From the NCBI GenBank assembly GCA_964516845.1, contig CAZEXP010000004.1, positions 39,087 through 103,086 on the forward strand: 64,000 nt of DNA, in the 5' to 3' direction. Below, piece by piece: positions 24,830-34,216 of this stretch; within the stretch, counting starts at the first letter, position 1, and each line of letters begins with the position of its first letter. This DNA comes from JAPEKQ01 sp964516845 (lineage in GTDB: Bacteria > Joyebacterota > Joyebacteria > Joyebacterales > Joyebacteraceae). Under the pieces are notes generated by a model. It made no database searches. It was not told where the DNA came from and saw only the letters and a list, made by a program, of their open reading frames with translations. The position numbers and the translations under genes are program-made.

Positions 24830-26290
24830 ATGGTCAAACGAGACAAGACACCCGAACTCCGACAGGTCACGGAGTTCATCTGGGAGCTTCCGAGAACCGG
24901 CGGGATGCGCGTTCCCGGTCGCATCTACGCGGACGAGCGGCTTCTCCCTGCTGTCCTCGCCGACAACGGAACCCTTCAGGTGGCCAACGTCGCGCACCTG
25001 CCGGGAATCGTCGGCTATTCGCTCGCGATGCCCGACATCCACTGGGGGTACGGGTTCCCGATCGGCGGTGTCGCGGCGACCGATCCCGAAGACGGCGGCG
25101 TCATCTCTCCGGGCGGCGTCGGCTACGACATCAACTGCGGCGTGCGGCTGATCGCGAGCACCGTGCCGAAGGAAGAGGCCGTCTCCCGGATCCGGGAGAT
25201 CGTGACCGCCATGTTCCACGACGTGCCGTGCGGCGTCGGGTCGAGCGGAGCGATCACGAAGCTCTCGTCCCGGGACGTCGACGCGGTCATGCGTGGCGGC
25301 GCAACGTGGGCGGTCGAGAACGGCTACGGGGTCGGGACCGATCTCGAGCACACCGAGGAGTCCGGTCGTCTCGCGACGGCGGACCCGGACGCGGTCGGCA
25401 AGCGCGCGGTCGAACGGGGACGCGACCAGCTCGGGACGCTGGGGTCGGGCAACCACTTCCTCGAGGTCGGCTACGTCGATGAGGTCTATGACGCCGACGC
25501 GGCGCGCGCGTACGGCCTCGAGCCCGGGATGATGACGCTCATGGTGCACTCGGGCTCGCGGGGACTGGGCTACCAGGTCTGTGACGACTCGCTCGACACC
25601 ATGCTGCGGGCCTCGGAGAAGTATGACATCCGGCTTCCGGACAGGCAGCTCGCTTGCGCTCCGATCCGTTCTCCGGAAGGGGAGAGGTACCTCGCCGGGA
25701 TGGCGTGCGCGGCGAACTACGCATGGGCCAATCGTCAGATCCTCATGACGCTCGCGCGGCGCGCGGTCGCCGGAGTGTTCGGCGCGACCGAACAGTCGCT
25801 CGGGCTCAGGCTCGTCTACGACGTGTGTCACAACATCGCGAAGATGGAGCGTCACACCGTCGACGGACGCGAGCGCACGGTCTGTGTCCACAGGAAGGGC
25901 GCGACCAGGGCGTTCCCGGGCGGGCACCGCGATGTGCCCTCGCGGTATCGTGCGGTCGGACAGCCTGTTCTCATTCCCGGTGACATGGGGACCGAATCGT
26001 TCGTCTGCGCGGGAACCGAACGCGCCATGGCCGAGACATTCGGAAGCTCATGCCACGGTGCGGGACGCGTGATGTCGCGCTCGCGCGCGAAGAAGGAGGC
26101 GCATGGGCGGGACCTGCGTTCCGAACTCGACGCGATGGGTGTCTGTGTCATGGCGACCGGGAAGTCCACGCTCGCCGAGGAGATGCCGCGGGCGTACAAG
26201 GATGTCGGGTCGGTCGTCGATGTCATCGACCGGGCCGGCATCGCAACGAAGGTGGTCCGTCTGAGACCGCTCGGGGTCGTGAAGGGTTAG
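24830..26290 (+). CDS. rtcB: RNA-splicing ligase RtcB
   Basis: 486 aa. It joins 2',3'-cyclic phosphate and 5'-OH RNA ends using GTP and Mn2+. Metal ligands and catalytic residues are seen in DINCGVRL (Cys), GSGNHFLEVG (His), MVHSGSRGLG (His), HRKGATRAFPGG and SSCHGAGRVMSR, whose His takes the guanylate. ATG 24830 has GGGGA just upstream. It works with the archease encoded before it. The PolX gene starts 12 bases later, so RNA repair and DNA repair genes may be co-transcribed. Confidence 0.97.
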   Translation: MVKRDKTPELRQVTEFIWELPRTGGMRVPGRIYADERLLPAVLADNGTLQVANVAHLPGIVGYSLAMPDIHWGYGFPIGGVAATDPEDGGVISPGGVGYDINCGVRLIASTVPKEEAVSRIREIVTAMFHDVPCGVGSSGAITKLSSRDVDAVMRGGATWAVENGYGVGTDLEHTEESGRLATADPDAVGKRAVERGRDQLGTLGSGNHFLEVGYVDEVYDADAARAYGLEPGMMTLMVHSGSRGLGYQVCDDSLDTMLRASEKYDIRLPDRQLACAPIRSPEGERYLAGMACAANYAWANRQILMTLARRAVAGVFGATEQSLGLRLVYDVCHNIAKMERHTVDGRERTVCVHRKGATRAFPGGHRDVPSRYRAVGQPVLIPGDMGTESFVCAGTERAMAETFGSSCHGAGRVMSRSRAKKEAHGRDLRSELDAMGVCVMATGKSTLAEEMPRAYKDVGSVVDVIDRAGIATKVVRLRPLGVVKG

Positions 26291-26302
26291 AGGGATGCAC
26301 AC

Positions 26303-28027
26303 ATGAAGAACAGAGAGATCGCCGGTCTCTTCAACGCGACCGCGGACATCCTCGAGATCCTCGACGCGAACCGGTTTCGCATCAACGCGTACCGCCGCGC
26401 GGCGCGCGTCATGGAGGACCTGACGGTTGATGTCGCCGAACTCGCAGCGTCCGGCGAACTGACCGGGCTTCCGGGGATCGGCCGGGGAACGGCGGACGCG
26501 ATCGTCGAGTACCTTGAGACCGGCAAGATGTTCGGATACGAGTCCGTCAGGCAGGAGATTCCCCCGAAACTCGCGGAACTTCTGGAGATCCCGGGGCTCG
26601 GCCCGAAGACGATCGGGATGCTCTGGCGTGACCTCGACGTCCGGACACTTCGCCACCTGAAGCGTGCGCTCCGCAGCAAGAAGATCCTCGAGCTGCCTGG
26701 CATGGGACCGAAGAAGGTGCTGAAGATCCAGTCGGGCGTCCGCGCGTACGAGTCGCGCAGCGGTCGCACGCTCCTCGGGGCGGCGCTTCCGGTCGCCGAC
26801 GAGATCATCGGGCTGCTCCGCGGCGTGAAGGGTGTCACGGACGTCAGTCTCGCCGGATCGGCGAGACGGTGGCGCCCTACGATCGGCGATCTTGACATCC
26901 TCGTGACCGCTTCCGGTCCGAAGGCCGTCATCGGGACGTTCGTCGGAATGAAGGATGTCGTCGACGTGCTCGCGTCGGGGAAGACGAAGGCGAGCGTGCG
27001 GATGAGCGGAGGGCTGCAGATCGACCTGCGCGTCATTGCGCCTGTGGAGTGGGGTGCGGCGCTGATGTACTTCACCGGGTCGAAGGAACACAACGTTCGG
27101 CTCCGAGGCATCGCCCGGAAGAAGGGCCTCAAGCTCAGCGAGTACGGTCTGTTCTCCGGAGAGGATCGCATCGCGGCGAAGACCGAGAAGGCCGTTTACC
27201 GCAAGCTCGGCATGCCGTGGATCCCTCCGGAACTTCGTGAGGACCGCGGAGAGGTTGAGGCGGCGCTCGAGGGTGACCTCCCGACGCTTGTCACCTCGGA
27301 GGACATTCGCGGCGACCTTCACCACCACACGAGCTGGAGTGACGGATTCGCATCCATCGAAGATGTGGCGCGAGCGGCGAAGCTGCGGGGGTACGAGTAC
27401 ATCATTGTCAGCGACCACTCGCAGTCTCTGAGCATCGCCAACGGTCTCTCGGTGGAGCGGCTGCTGGAGCAGGGGGAGGAGATCGATCGTCTCAATCGGA
27501 AGCTCCGCGGGATCAGGATTCTCAAGGGCACGGAAGCGGACATCAAGTCCGACGGGACCGTCGACTATCCCGACGAGATCCTCGCGGGGCTCGACATCGT
27601 CATCGCTTCCGTCCACTCCGGGTTCGATCAGTCGGAGGAGCAGATCACGGGACGCATCGTCTCCGCGATGCGGAATCCGAACGTCGACATCATAGGGCAC
27701 CCCACCGGTCGTCTCATCGACCGGCGCGAGGCGTACGCCGTCGACCTCGATGCCGTGATGCGGGCGGCCGCGGAGACGGGGACGGCGCTCGAGATCAACT
27801 GCCACGATGAGCGTGTCGACCTGAACGACATCCACGCGCGGCGGGCGGCCGAGATGGGCGTGTTGCTGTCGCTCGGCACCGATTCGCACGACCCATCGCA
27901 GGCGTGGATGATGGACATCGGTGTCCACACCGCCCGCCGTGCATGGCTGGCGCCTCAGTCAATCCTCAACACGATGAGCTGGAAGGCCCTCCGAAAGCAC
28001 GTTTCCCGCAACAGCCAGGCGCGCTGA
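26303..28027 (+). CDS. polX: DNA polymerase X with PHP domain (PolX)
   Basis: 574 aa. Residues 1-150 hold the 8-kDa-type domain and two helix-hairpin-helix motifs (LPGIGRGTADAI, IPGLGPKTIGML, LPGMGPKKVLKI). The nucleotidyltransferase site is GSARRWRPTIGDLDILV with the paired Asp. The C-terminal PHP domain at about 335-574 has DLHHHTSWSDG, SDHSQ, HPTGR and DSHDPSQ metal ligands. Bacterial PolX proteins repair base damage by filling short gaps, and the PHP part gives 3'-5' exonuclease and AP-end processing. GAGGG lies before the ATG. Confidence 0.96.
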   Translation: MKNREIAGLFNATADILEILDANRFRINAYRRAARVMEDLTVDVAELAASGELTGLPGIGRGTADAIVEYLETGKMFGYESVRQEIPPKLAELLEIPGLGPKTIGMLWRDLDVRTLRHLKRALRSKKILELPGMGPKKVLKIQSGVRAYESRSGRTLLGAALPVADEIIGLLRGVKGVTDVSLAGSARRWRPTIGDLDILVTASGPKAVIGTFVGMKDVVDVLASGKTKASVRMSGGLQIDLRVIAPVEWGAALMYFTGSKEHNVRLRGIARKKGLKLSEYGLFSGEDRIAAKTEKAVYRKLGMPWIPPELREDRGEVEAALEGDLPTLVTSEDIRGDLHHHTSWSDGFASIEDVARAAKLRGYEYIIVSDHSQSLSIANGLSVERLLEQGEEIDRLNRKLRGIRILKGTEADIKSDGTVDYPDEILAGLDIVIASVHSGFDQSEEQITGRIVSAMRNPNVDIIGHPTGRLIDRREAYAVDLDAVMRAAAETGTALEINCHDERVDLNDIHARRAAEMGVLLSLGTDSHDPSQAWMMDIGVHTARRAWLAPQSILNTMSWKALRKHVSRNSQAR

Positions 28028-28088
28028 GCACCGAATCGGCCCACGCCGGCGCCGGATACACCCATCTGCAGGGTCGTACACGGAGCCC

Positions 28089-28128
28089 CGGCAAGGTTCT
28101 TGCAGAACACAGTGTCTTGTGGTATTAT
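28089..28128 (+). promoter_or_regulatory. Overlapping sigma54-like and sigma70-like promoter matches
   Basis: CGGCAAGGTTCTTGCA at 28089-28104 keeps the GG and TTGC cores of a -24/-12 promoter. TTGCAG at 28100-28105 and TATTAT at 28123-28128 (17-base spacer) fit sigma70. Both point to the secreted-protein gene at 28309. Confidence 0.3.
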
Positions 28129-28197
28129 CGGCATGAACCGGTGCATGGTGGACGATGGCATCGGTGCAGCAAAGCAGGGACTTTGGCGGCTGGGTTA

Positions 28198-28226
28198 TTG
28201 ACAACCGTGAGAGTCTGTGTTATTCT
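28198..28226 (+). promoter_or_regulatory. Sigma70 promoter (TTGACA-N17-TATTCT)
   Basis: TTGACA at 28198-28203 and TATTCT at 28221-28226, spaced by 17 bases, lie 83 bases before the start of the secreted-protein gene. Confidence 0.65.
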
Positions 28227-28308
28227 TATGTCATGGGGTAGGAAGCGTACGGTTTGAAAGGAACCGGAGCTTCCATACTGGCAATTGGAATCAACCGTGA
28301 GGTGCATC

Positions 28309-28941
28309 ATGAAGCTGGCCAGACGTTTGTGCGCGGGGATCCTTGCGATTCTCTTGAGTGCGGTCTTCGCTCTTCCGGCGATGGCGGTCATCGCATGCGG
28401 GGCGACCGGTGAGGTCGCTATCGGTCAGGGCGAGGACTACTACGTGTACACGATCACCGTCAATTGGGACTTCAACGGGGGCGGATCGCCCGACCGATTC
28501 ATGCTCAACCTCGATCACCTCGTTGACTGTCCGTTCTACGATCCGGACGATCCGATCCAGCAGCTGTACATCATTCCTCAGGAGTCGTGGAGTCCAGCGG
28601 CCGGTGAGTGCATGGATGTCACCGGTCAGCCCGTGGACCAGCTCCAGTGGATGGGTGGAATGGCGATGGAGGATCCCGACTGCTGGCTTCCGACGCTGCA
28701 TGTCTTCTGGGAGAACAGCGGGTCGACGGTTGACTGCGAGGCTCCGACTGCCGGCACCGCCGTGCTGACGTTCGATTCGTACGGCATGCCGATCGCCGAC
28801 CAGATGTACTACGGGGTGCTGATGATCAATGCCGGTGGTCTCTGTGTCGAGTGCGACTACTTCGGCCCCATGCCCGACTGCAACACGTGGGCTCCGGTCG
28901 AGGAGCACCACTGGGGCACGATCAAAGCTCTGTACCGATAG
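28309..28941 (+). CDS. Secreted protein ending in WGTIKALYR
   Basis: 210 aa. Signal peptide at residues 1-26 (cut after PAMA). The mature part is rich in Cys, Asp and aromatic residues and looks like a beta-sandwich (YYVYTITVNWDFNG, GTAVLTFDSYG); I do not recognise the family. Its last nine residues, WGTIKALYR, recur almost unchanged at the ends of two lipoproteins of different type encoded at 34.2 and 35 kb. The ATG has GAGGTG upstream, a sigma70 promoter lies before it and a strong terminator after it, so it forms a single-gene unit. Confidence 0.82.
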   Translation: MKLARRLCAGILAILLSAVFALPAMAVIACGATGEVAIGQGEDYYVYTITVNWDFNGGGSPDRFMLNLDHLVDCPFYDPDDPIQQLYIIPQESWSPAAGECMDVTGQPVDQLQWMGGMAMEDPDCWLPTLHVFWENSGSTVDCEAPTAGTAVLTFDSYGMPIADQMYYGVLMINAGGLCVECDYFGPMPDCNTWAPVEEHHWGTIKALYR

Positions 28942-29004
28942 GCTCCATCGCGCCGATAGGCTCATCGCGCCGGATGCGGCCGGTGGGCATTGAACGACAA
29001 GAGG

Positions 29005-29033
29005 AGAGGGGACGTCATCAGACGTCCCCTCTT
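29005..29033. terminator. Bidirectional terminator
   Basis: A perfect 12-bp stem, AGAGGGGACGTC-ATCA-GACGTCCCCTCT, followed by TTCGTGTG, lies between the converging secreted-protein and htpX genes. Confidence 0.8.
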
Positions 29034-29099
29034 CGTGTGTTCGTCCCGGACGCTGTCTTCGTCCACCGCACCGCGGTCTGACGCTCCCGCCTCGCGCTG

Positions 29100-29993
29100 C
29101 TACATCGCGCGAAGCGCGGCGACGCGTTCCTCCATCGGCGGGTGTGTGGAGAAGAGTCTGTTGAACGCGCTCTTCTGTCCTCTGAGCGGGTTGGCGATGT
29201 AGAGGTGCGCCGTCGCCTTGTTCGCAACCTCGAGCGGCTCGGGGTCCTGCGAGATCTTGAGAAGCGCGCTCGCCAGTCCCTCCGGGTATCGCGTGAGGAG
29301 AGCGCCGTTGGCGTCCGCGAGGAATTCGCGCTTCCGCGAGATGGCGAGCTTGATCAGCTGCGCGATGATGGGCGAGAGGATGGCCAGCGCGATCGCGACG
29401 ATCAGGAGGATGATGCCGGCGTTGCCGCCGCCGTTGCTGCTCTTCCTGCGTCTTCCACCACCCCAGAAGAAGGTCCGGAGCATCCAGTCGCTTATGAGCG
29501 CCACCGTGCCGACGAGAACGACCGTGATCGTCATCAGCCTCGTGTCGTAGTTGGCGATGTGCGACATCTCGTGCGCCACCACTCCCTCGAGCTCGACACG
29601 GTTGAGCTTGGAGAGAAGCCCCGTGGTGACGGCGATGGCGGCGTGGTCGGGGTCGCGGCCGGTCGCGAAGGCGTTCGGCGCTGTGTCGTCGATGATGTAG
29701 AGCTTCGGTGTCGGGATGCCGGCGGCGATGGCCAGCCCCTCGACGGAATGATAGAGGTGCGGGTGGTCCTCGAGCCTGGCCGGTCTCGCCTTGCTGATGG
29801 CGAGCGCGACCTTGTCGCTGTTGTAGTAGCTGGCAAACGCGCCGACGCCGGCGACAACCGCGGCGATGACAGGTCCCGCGTACCCGAGGGACGTCGTCTC
29901 ACCGAAGATCCAGCCGAGGAAGATGACGAACGCGACGAATAAGATGAGCAGGACCGTCGACTTCGCCTTGTTTGCGCTGATCTGTTCCCACAT
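29100..29993 (-). CDS. htpX: M48-family zinc metalloprotease HtpX
   Basis: 297 aa. Two membrane helices at about 13-30 and 40-56 and two more at about 153-170 and 190-215. The zinc motif HEMSH is at 141-145, and the third ligand lies in KREFLADANGA. HtpX is an inner-membrane protease that cuts damaged membrane proteins and acts together with FtsH. LemA is encoded just upstream on the same strand; htpX-lemA pairs are common. The 128 bases between them hold only a doubtful frame for about 30 hydrophobic residues. Confidence 0.95.
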   Translation of the reverse strand: MWEQISANKAKSTVLLILFVAFVIFLGWIFGETTSLGYAGPVIAAVVAGVGAFASYYNSDKVALAISKARPARLEDHPHLYHSVEGLAIAAGIPTPKLYIIDDTAPNAFATGRDPDHAAIAVTTGLLSKLNRVELEGVVAHEMSHIANYDTRLMTITVVLVGTVALISDWMLRTFFWGGGRRRKSSNGGGNAGIILLIVAIALAILSPIIAQLIKLAISRKREFLADANGALLTRYPEGLASALLKISQDPEPLEVANKATAHLYIANPLRGQKSAFNRLFSTHPPMEERVAALRAM

Positions 29994-30121
29994 TGCTGAT
30001 GCTCCCGCGCGTCGCCGCTACCAGTTCACGAGCGTCGTGATGCAGGCAATCACAAGCACCACCGCCGGAATGACGAAGTTGCGTGCCCTGCCCTCCAGGT
30101 ACGAACGGTCGGTCCGGCGCT

Positions 30122-30664
30122 CTAGAACTTGACCTGCACCGGCTCGCGCGAACCCTCATCGACCTCGAAGTAGTCGCGCTCCTTGAATCCGAACATCCCC
30201 GCGATGACATTCGACGGGAACATCTGGCGCTTGTTGTCATACTTGAGGACGGTGTCGTTGTAGAACTGCCGCGAGTACGCGATCTTGCTCTCGATGCCGG
30301 AGAGCTCCTCCTGGAGCATGAGGAAGTTCTGGTTGGCCTTGAGTTCCGGGTAGGCCTCGGCGACGGCGAACAGGGTCTTGAGCGCGCCGGTCAGCATGTT
30401 GTTCGCGTCCGAGCTGTCCTTGACCGAGTGTGCGCCCATCAGTGCGGTACGCGCCTCGGTTACCTTCATGAAGACTTCCTTCTCGTGTCCGGCGTAGCCC
30501 TTGACCGTCTCGACGAGATTCGGGACGAGGTCGGCGCGGCGCTTGAGCTGCACGTCGATCTGTGACCACGCGTTCTCGATGCGGTTGCGGAGCTGGATGA
30601 GCGAGTTGTACGTTCCGATCACGTAGAGAACGATGACGACAATTACGGCAATAAGGATAAGCAC
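30122..30664 (-). CDS. lemA: LemA family protein
   Basis: 180 aa from the GTG at 30664, which has AAGGAGGA 6 bases before it; the ATG at 30745 would add 27 residues with no family match. One N-terminal membrane helix (VLILIAVIVVIVLYVIG) is followed by the conserved LemA helical domain: NRIENAWSQIDVQLKRRADL near the start and SRQFYNDTV, then FPSNVIAGMFGF. LemA proteins are membrane-anchored with a helical bundle outside the membrane; the role is unsettled, but they are commonly encoded beside HtpX, as here. Confidence 0.93.
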   Translation of the reverse strand: MLILIAVIVVIVLYVIGTYNSLIQLRNRIENAWSQIDVQLKRRADLVPNLVETVKGYAGHEKEVFMKVTEARTALMGAHSVKDSSDANNMLTGALKTLFAVAEAYPELKANQNFLMLQEELSGIESKIAYSRQFYNDTVLKYDNKRQMFPSNVIAGMFGFKERDYFEVDEGSREPVQVKF

Positions 30665-30758
30665 GTGTTCCTCCTTCGGTGCCGCGGCCTGGCGTGTGTG
30701 CAGGCCTGCGGGCCCCTCTGCTTGTGAGGACTCTCCTATGGTCATGTTCTATTGTTCA

Positions 30759-30788
30759 TTTATAGTGCCGGCGTTCGCTGCGCGTCAA
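30759..30788 (-). promoter_or_regulatory. Sigma70 promoter of the lemA-htpX unit
   Basis: On the minus strand TTGACG (30788-30783) and TATAAA (30764-30759) are 18 bases apart, about 95 bases before the lemA GTG. Confidence 0.6.
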
Positions 30789-30793
30789 GCGGT

Positions 30794-33280
30794 TTAGCCA
30801 TCGATCCTCGCCCGGCGGAGTCTGAGTGAATTGGCTACGACGGAAACCGATGAGAACGCCATCGCGGCGGCCGCGTACGTGGGTCTCAGGAGGATGCCGA
30901 AAGCGGGGAACAGGGCTCCCGCGGCCAGGGGAATGCCCACTGCGTTGTAGAAGAATGCCCAGAAGAGGTTCTGACGGATCGTGCGGATGGTCTGCTGCGA
31001 CAGGCGGATGGCGCGAACGATGTCGCCGAGATCATCCCGCATCAGGGCGATGTCGGCCGCTTCCACGGCCACGTCGGTCCCCGTGCCGATGGCGATGCCC
31101 ACATCAGCCTGTGCGAGGGCCGGAGCGTCATTGATACCGTCCCCGACCATGGCAACCACCTCACCGAGTTCCTGAAGCCGGGCGATCTCCTTCGCCTTAT
31201 CGGCGGGCAGCACCTCGGCGATGACCTCGTCGACGGCGAGTTCGGAGCCCACCGAGTCAGCGACGGCGCGCCGGTCTCCGCTGAGAAGGACGACACGAAT
31301 GCCCATCCGCCGGAGCGTCGCGACCGTCTCGGCGGCGTCGGGTCTGACAGTGTCGGCAACGGCGATGACACCCGCGAGTTGATGCATGGGAGAATCGTCG
31401 CACGAGTTCGCCGCACCGTCGGTGCTTCCATCCGGCGCGGTGCCGTCACTCGCCCGGAATGCAACGAACACCAGCGACGCTGTCCGTTCGCGTTCATCAA
31501 CGGATCCGTCAGCGATCAGGTCCTCGAACGATCCCGACCACGCGCCCTCCATCACGAGGTAATCGCGCGTCCCGATGAAGACTTCGCGCCCGTCGACCCG
31601 CGCACGGAGTCCGCGGCCCGGTATCGCCTCGACCGACTCCGGCCGCGGCACCTCAACGCCGAGCGATTCGGCATGCGACACGACCGCGCGTGCAATCGGG
31701 TGCTCGGATCGTGATTCTGCGGACGCCGCAACGCGAAGGAGTTCCTTGGCGTCCGTCCCGGCGGCAGTTCGGACTCCGACGACTGCGAGTTCGCCTCTGG
31801 TGAGAGTTCCCGTCTTGTCGAGGACGATGGTCGAGATGCGGTGCGTCGTCTCGAGCGGCTCGCCGCCCTTGATGAGAATGCCCATCTCCGCACCGCGGCC
31901 GGTGCCGACCATGATGGCGGTCGGCGTTGCGAGCCCCATTGCGCACGGACAGGAGATCACGAGCACCGCGACGAAATTCAGAAGTGCCGTGACGAGCGCC
32001 GGCTCCGGGCCAAGGAAGAACCAGAGAATGAACGTCAGGACAGCGATGCTGATGACGATCGGTACGAAGACGCCTGCGACCCGGTCCGCGAGTCGCTGGA
32101 TCGGGGCTTTCGAGCCCTGCGCCTCCTCCACGAGGCGGATGATCTGCGCGAGCACCGTGTCGCCGCCGGTCCGTGTGGCGCGGAACTCGAACGCGCCCGT
32201 GAGGTTCACCGTCGCGCCGACGACCTCGTCACCCATCCGCTTGTCGACCGGCACGCTCTCGCCCGTGATCATCGATTCGTCGATCGTGGTTGCCCCGCTC
32301 GTGATGACGCCGTCGACCGGGATCTTCCCGCCGGGTTTGACGATGACGATGTCGCCCGCTCGCACGTCGGCGACCGGGACCTCGTGTTCGCTCCCGTCGC
32401 GCAGCACAATGGCGATGTGCGGCGCGAGTTGAGCGAGGCGTGTGATGGCGAGCGAGGCGCGGCCCTTGGACCGTGCCTCCAGATATCTTCCGAAGAGCAC
32501 GAGCGTGATGATCATCGCACTCGTGTCGTAGTAGACATGGAGTTCATGACCGGCCGAGGAAACGACCCCGGGCGCGAGCGTCCCGACGAGGCTGAACACG
32601 AACGCTGCACCGGTTCCAACGGCGACGAGCGTGTTCATGTCGGATGTGCGATGCCGGAGCGCCGCGAGCGCGCCGCGGAAGAACCTCGCGCCCGCCCAGA
32701 ACATGACCGGCAGCGTCATGACAAGCAGCGCGACGTGCCTCCAGATCGTCGGAACGCGGGTGACGAACGGGAAGAGCCCGGGCATGCTCCCGACGAAGAT
32801 GAGAACCGAGAGAGCTGCCGCGACGACGAGACGCCGCTTGAGTTCCACGAGCTCCCGCTCCTGGCGCTCGAGCCGCGACTCGGTCGAGCTTCTCGCGTCC
32901 GTGGCGGTGTCGGCGCGCTTGAACCTGACCGTGTAGTCCCCCGCTCGCGAGGTGGCGGCCGCGATGTCGCTGTCGAGCACCGTGCCCTCGATCGACTCGA
33001 AGATGAGGCCCCCTGTCGCCACATTGACGCTTGCGCTCAGCGCGCCCGGGAGCGCGAGGAGTTCGCGCTCGACTCGCTGTACGCATGAGGCGCAGAAGAT
33101 GCCCAGGACCTCTGCCGTGAGGTGTTCCGTCGTGACTGTGTACCCTGCCTCTGCAATCGCAGCGACGAGACCGGACCAGATGGTCGCGCCCTGAGAATCC
33201 TCGCGACGGTCGGGCACGGTATCAGAGTCGATGATGACTCTGGCCGATTCCGTCGTGAGATTGACATCCGCCGAGATGAC
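30794..33280 (-). CDS. copA: Copper-translocating P1B-type ATPase (CopA-like), 5' end in a gap
   Basis: 828 residues are visible. They begin in the end of a first heavy-metal domain (VISADVNLTTESARVII). A second one has the metal site CASC (GIFCASCVQRVER). Then come the membrane part with the transport motif ISCPCAMGLATPTA, the phosphorylation site DKTGTLT, the nucleotide-binding SEHPIARA and the hinge GDGINDAPA. The final helices contain YAAAAMAFSSVSVVANSLRLRR, with the Asn, Tyr, Met and Ser typical of Cu+ exporters. The ATP-binding part contains an unusual Asp/Ser-rich insert (DGTAPDGSTDGAANSCDDS). The start lies in the N run. Confidence 0.93.
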   Translation of the reverse strand, partial: VISADVNLTTESARVIIDSDTVPDRREDSQGATIWSGLVAAIAEAGYTVTTEHLTAEVLGIFCASCVQRVERELLALPGALSASVNVATGGLIFESIEGTVLDSDIAAATSRAGDYTVRFKRADTATDARSSTESRLERQERELVELKRRLVVAAALSVLIFVGSMPGLFPFVTRVPTIWRHVALLVMTLPVMFWAGARFFRGALAALRHRTSDMNTLVAVGTGAAFVFSLVGTLAPGVVSSAGHELHVYYDTSAMIITLVLFGRYLEARSKGRASLAITRLAQLAPHIAIVLRDGSEHEVPVADVRAGDIVIVKPGGKIPVDGVITSGATTIDESMITGESVPVDKRMGDEVVGATVNLTGAFEFRATRTGGDTVLAQIIRLVEEAQGSKAPIQRLADRVAGVFVPIVISIAVLTFILWFFLGPEPALVTALLNFVAVLVISCPCAMGLATPTAIMVGTGRGAEMGILIKGGEPLETTHRISTIVLDKTGTLTRGELAVVGVRTAAGTDAKELLRVAASAESRSEHPIARAVVSHAESLGVEVPRPESVEAIPGRGLRARVDGREVFIGTRDYLVMEGAWSGSFEDLIADGSVDERERTASLVFVAFRASDGTAPDGSTDGAANSCDDSPMHQLAGVIAVADTVRPDAAETVATLRRMGIRVVLLSGDRRAVADSVGSELAVDEVIAEVLPADKAKEIARLQELGEVVAMVGDGINDAPALAQADVGIAIGTGTDVAVEAADIALMRDDLGDIVRAIRLSQQTIRTIRQNLFWAFFYNAVGIPLAAGALFPAFGILLRPTYAAAAMAFSSVSVVANSLRLRRARIDG

Positions 33281-33380
33281 NNNNNNNNNNNNNNNNNNNN
33301 NNNNNNNNNNNNNNNNNNNNNNNNNNNNNNNNNNNNNNNNNNNNNNNNNNNNNNNNNNNNNNNNNNNNNNNNNNNNNNNN
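33281..33380. other. Assembly gap of 100 N, real missing sequence
   Basis: No overlap between the flanks. It hides the start of the copper ATPase and the end of the CPBP protease; the open frame across the N is accidental. Confidence 0.95.
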
Positions 33381-34216
33381 CCGGAGACCGTCGTCTCCTC
33401 GGTCACCTCGGCGATCTCGAGGATGCCGTGGATGGGGAGGCCGCTGACGGGCATCGAGAAGAACATCCCGAGCAGGAAGTTCCACGCGAAGTGGAACCCG
33501 ATAGGCGTCCAGAGCGAGCGGCTCCGATAGTAGAGCGCGCAGAGCAGCACGCCGATGACCCACGTGTTGAAGAGACTCAGGAATCCAGCGCCCGGGTTGG
33601 CGAAGTGGAGTAGCGCGAACAGGAATGAGGAGACGGCGATGGCGACGATGCGCCCGGTCTTCTCATTGAGCCGCTGGAGAACGTAGCCCCGGAACATCAA
33701 CTCCTCGTAGACGCCGACCACGAGAAACCCGACCAGCGAGAGGACCAGGTGTAGCGGCACCGACTGGCCCTCGGGGGCAGGTCGCGCGAATCCTACGATC
33801 TCCACCTCTCCCGACCAGACCGACACCGCGAACGCGATGGCAAGGAGCAGCGCGGCGATACCGGCGCCCTTCCAGAAGCTCATGGCCCAGCCGCGGTGGA
33901 AAGACATGCCGAGCGCCGCGAACCGGCGGCCCTCGATGAGCCATACGAAGAGCCATGTGTAGAGAATCGTGAAGATGCCGACGGCGATGATGAGCGGGAA
34001 GAACCAGGGGCCGAGCGCGTCGAGTATCGCTTCGACGTCCATCGTCGTCATCGTCGGGTCTATGGTCGGCTCAGCGACGACACCGAACGCCGTGAGGACG
34101 CCGAACGCGACCGAACCGGCGATCGAGACCGCCACGAGCGATACGATGTACCCAACGAAGTAGAGCACGACGCCGAGGATGGGATGGATGCGGACGCGCT
34201 CCGCCGTGGGTGTCAT
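33381..34216 (-). CDS. CPBP-family intramembrane metalloprotease, 3' end in a gap
   Basis: 278 codons are visible. There are about eight membrane segments (for example GVVLYFVGYIVSLVAVSIAG). The catalytic CPBP (Abi/Rce1) motifs are seen: YEELMFRGYVLQRL (EExxxR), FLFALLHFANP (HxxxN-type His) and FHFAWNFLLG (third His region). Related proteins cleave prenylated or other membrane substrates, and many bacterial members have unknown targets. The ATG at 34216 overlaps the stop of the lipoprotein gene by 4 bases (ATGA), so both are translated together. Type II CAAX proteases act on prenylated proteins, which is of note given the isoprenoid-type domain in the RiPP maturase, but no link is shown. Confidence 0.9.

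Noticed and set aside
30013..30110. Small hydrophobic frame between lemA and htpX (minus strand)
   Set aside because: The peptide end looks like a membrane helix (FVIPAVVLVIACITTLVNW), but the frame has no ATG, GTG or TTG start and no ribosome site before it; only a CTG is available.
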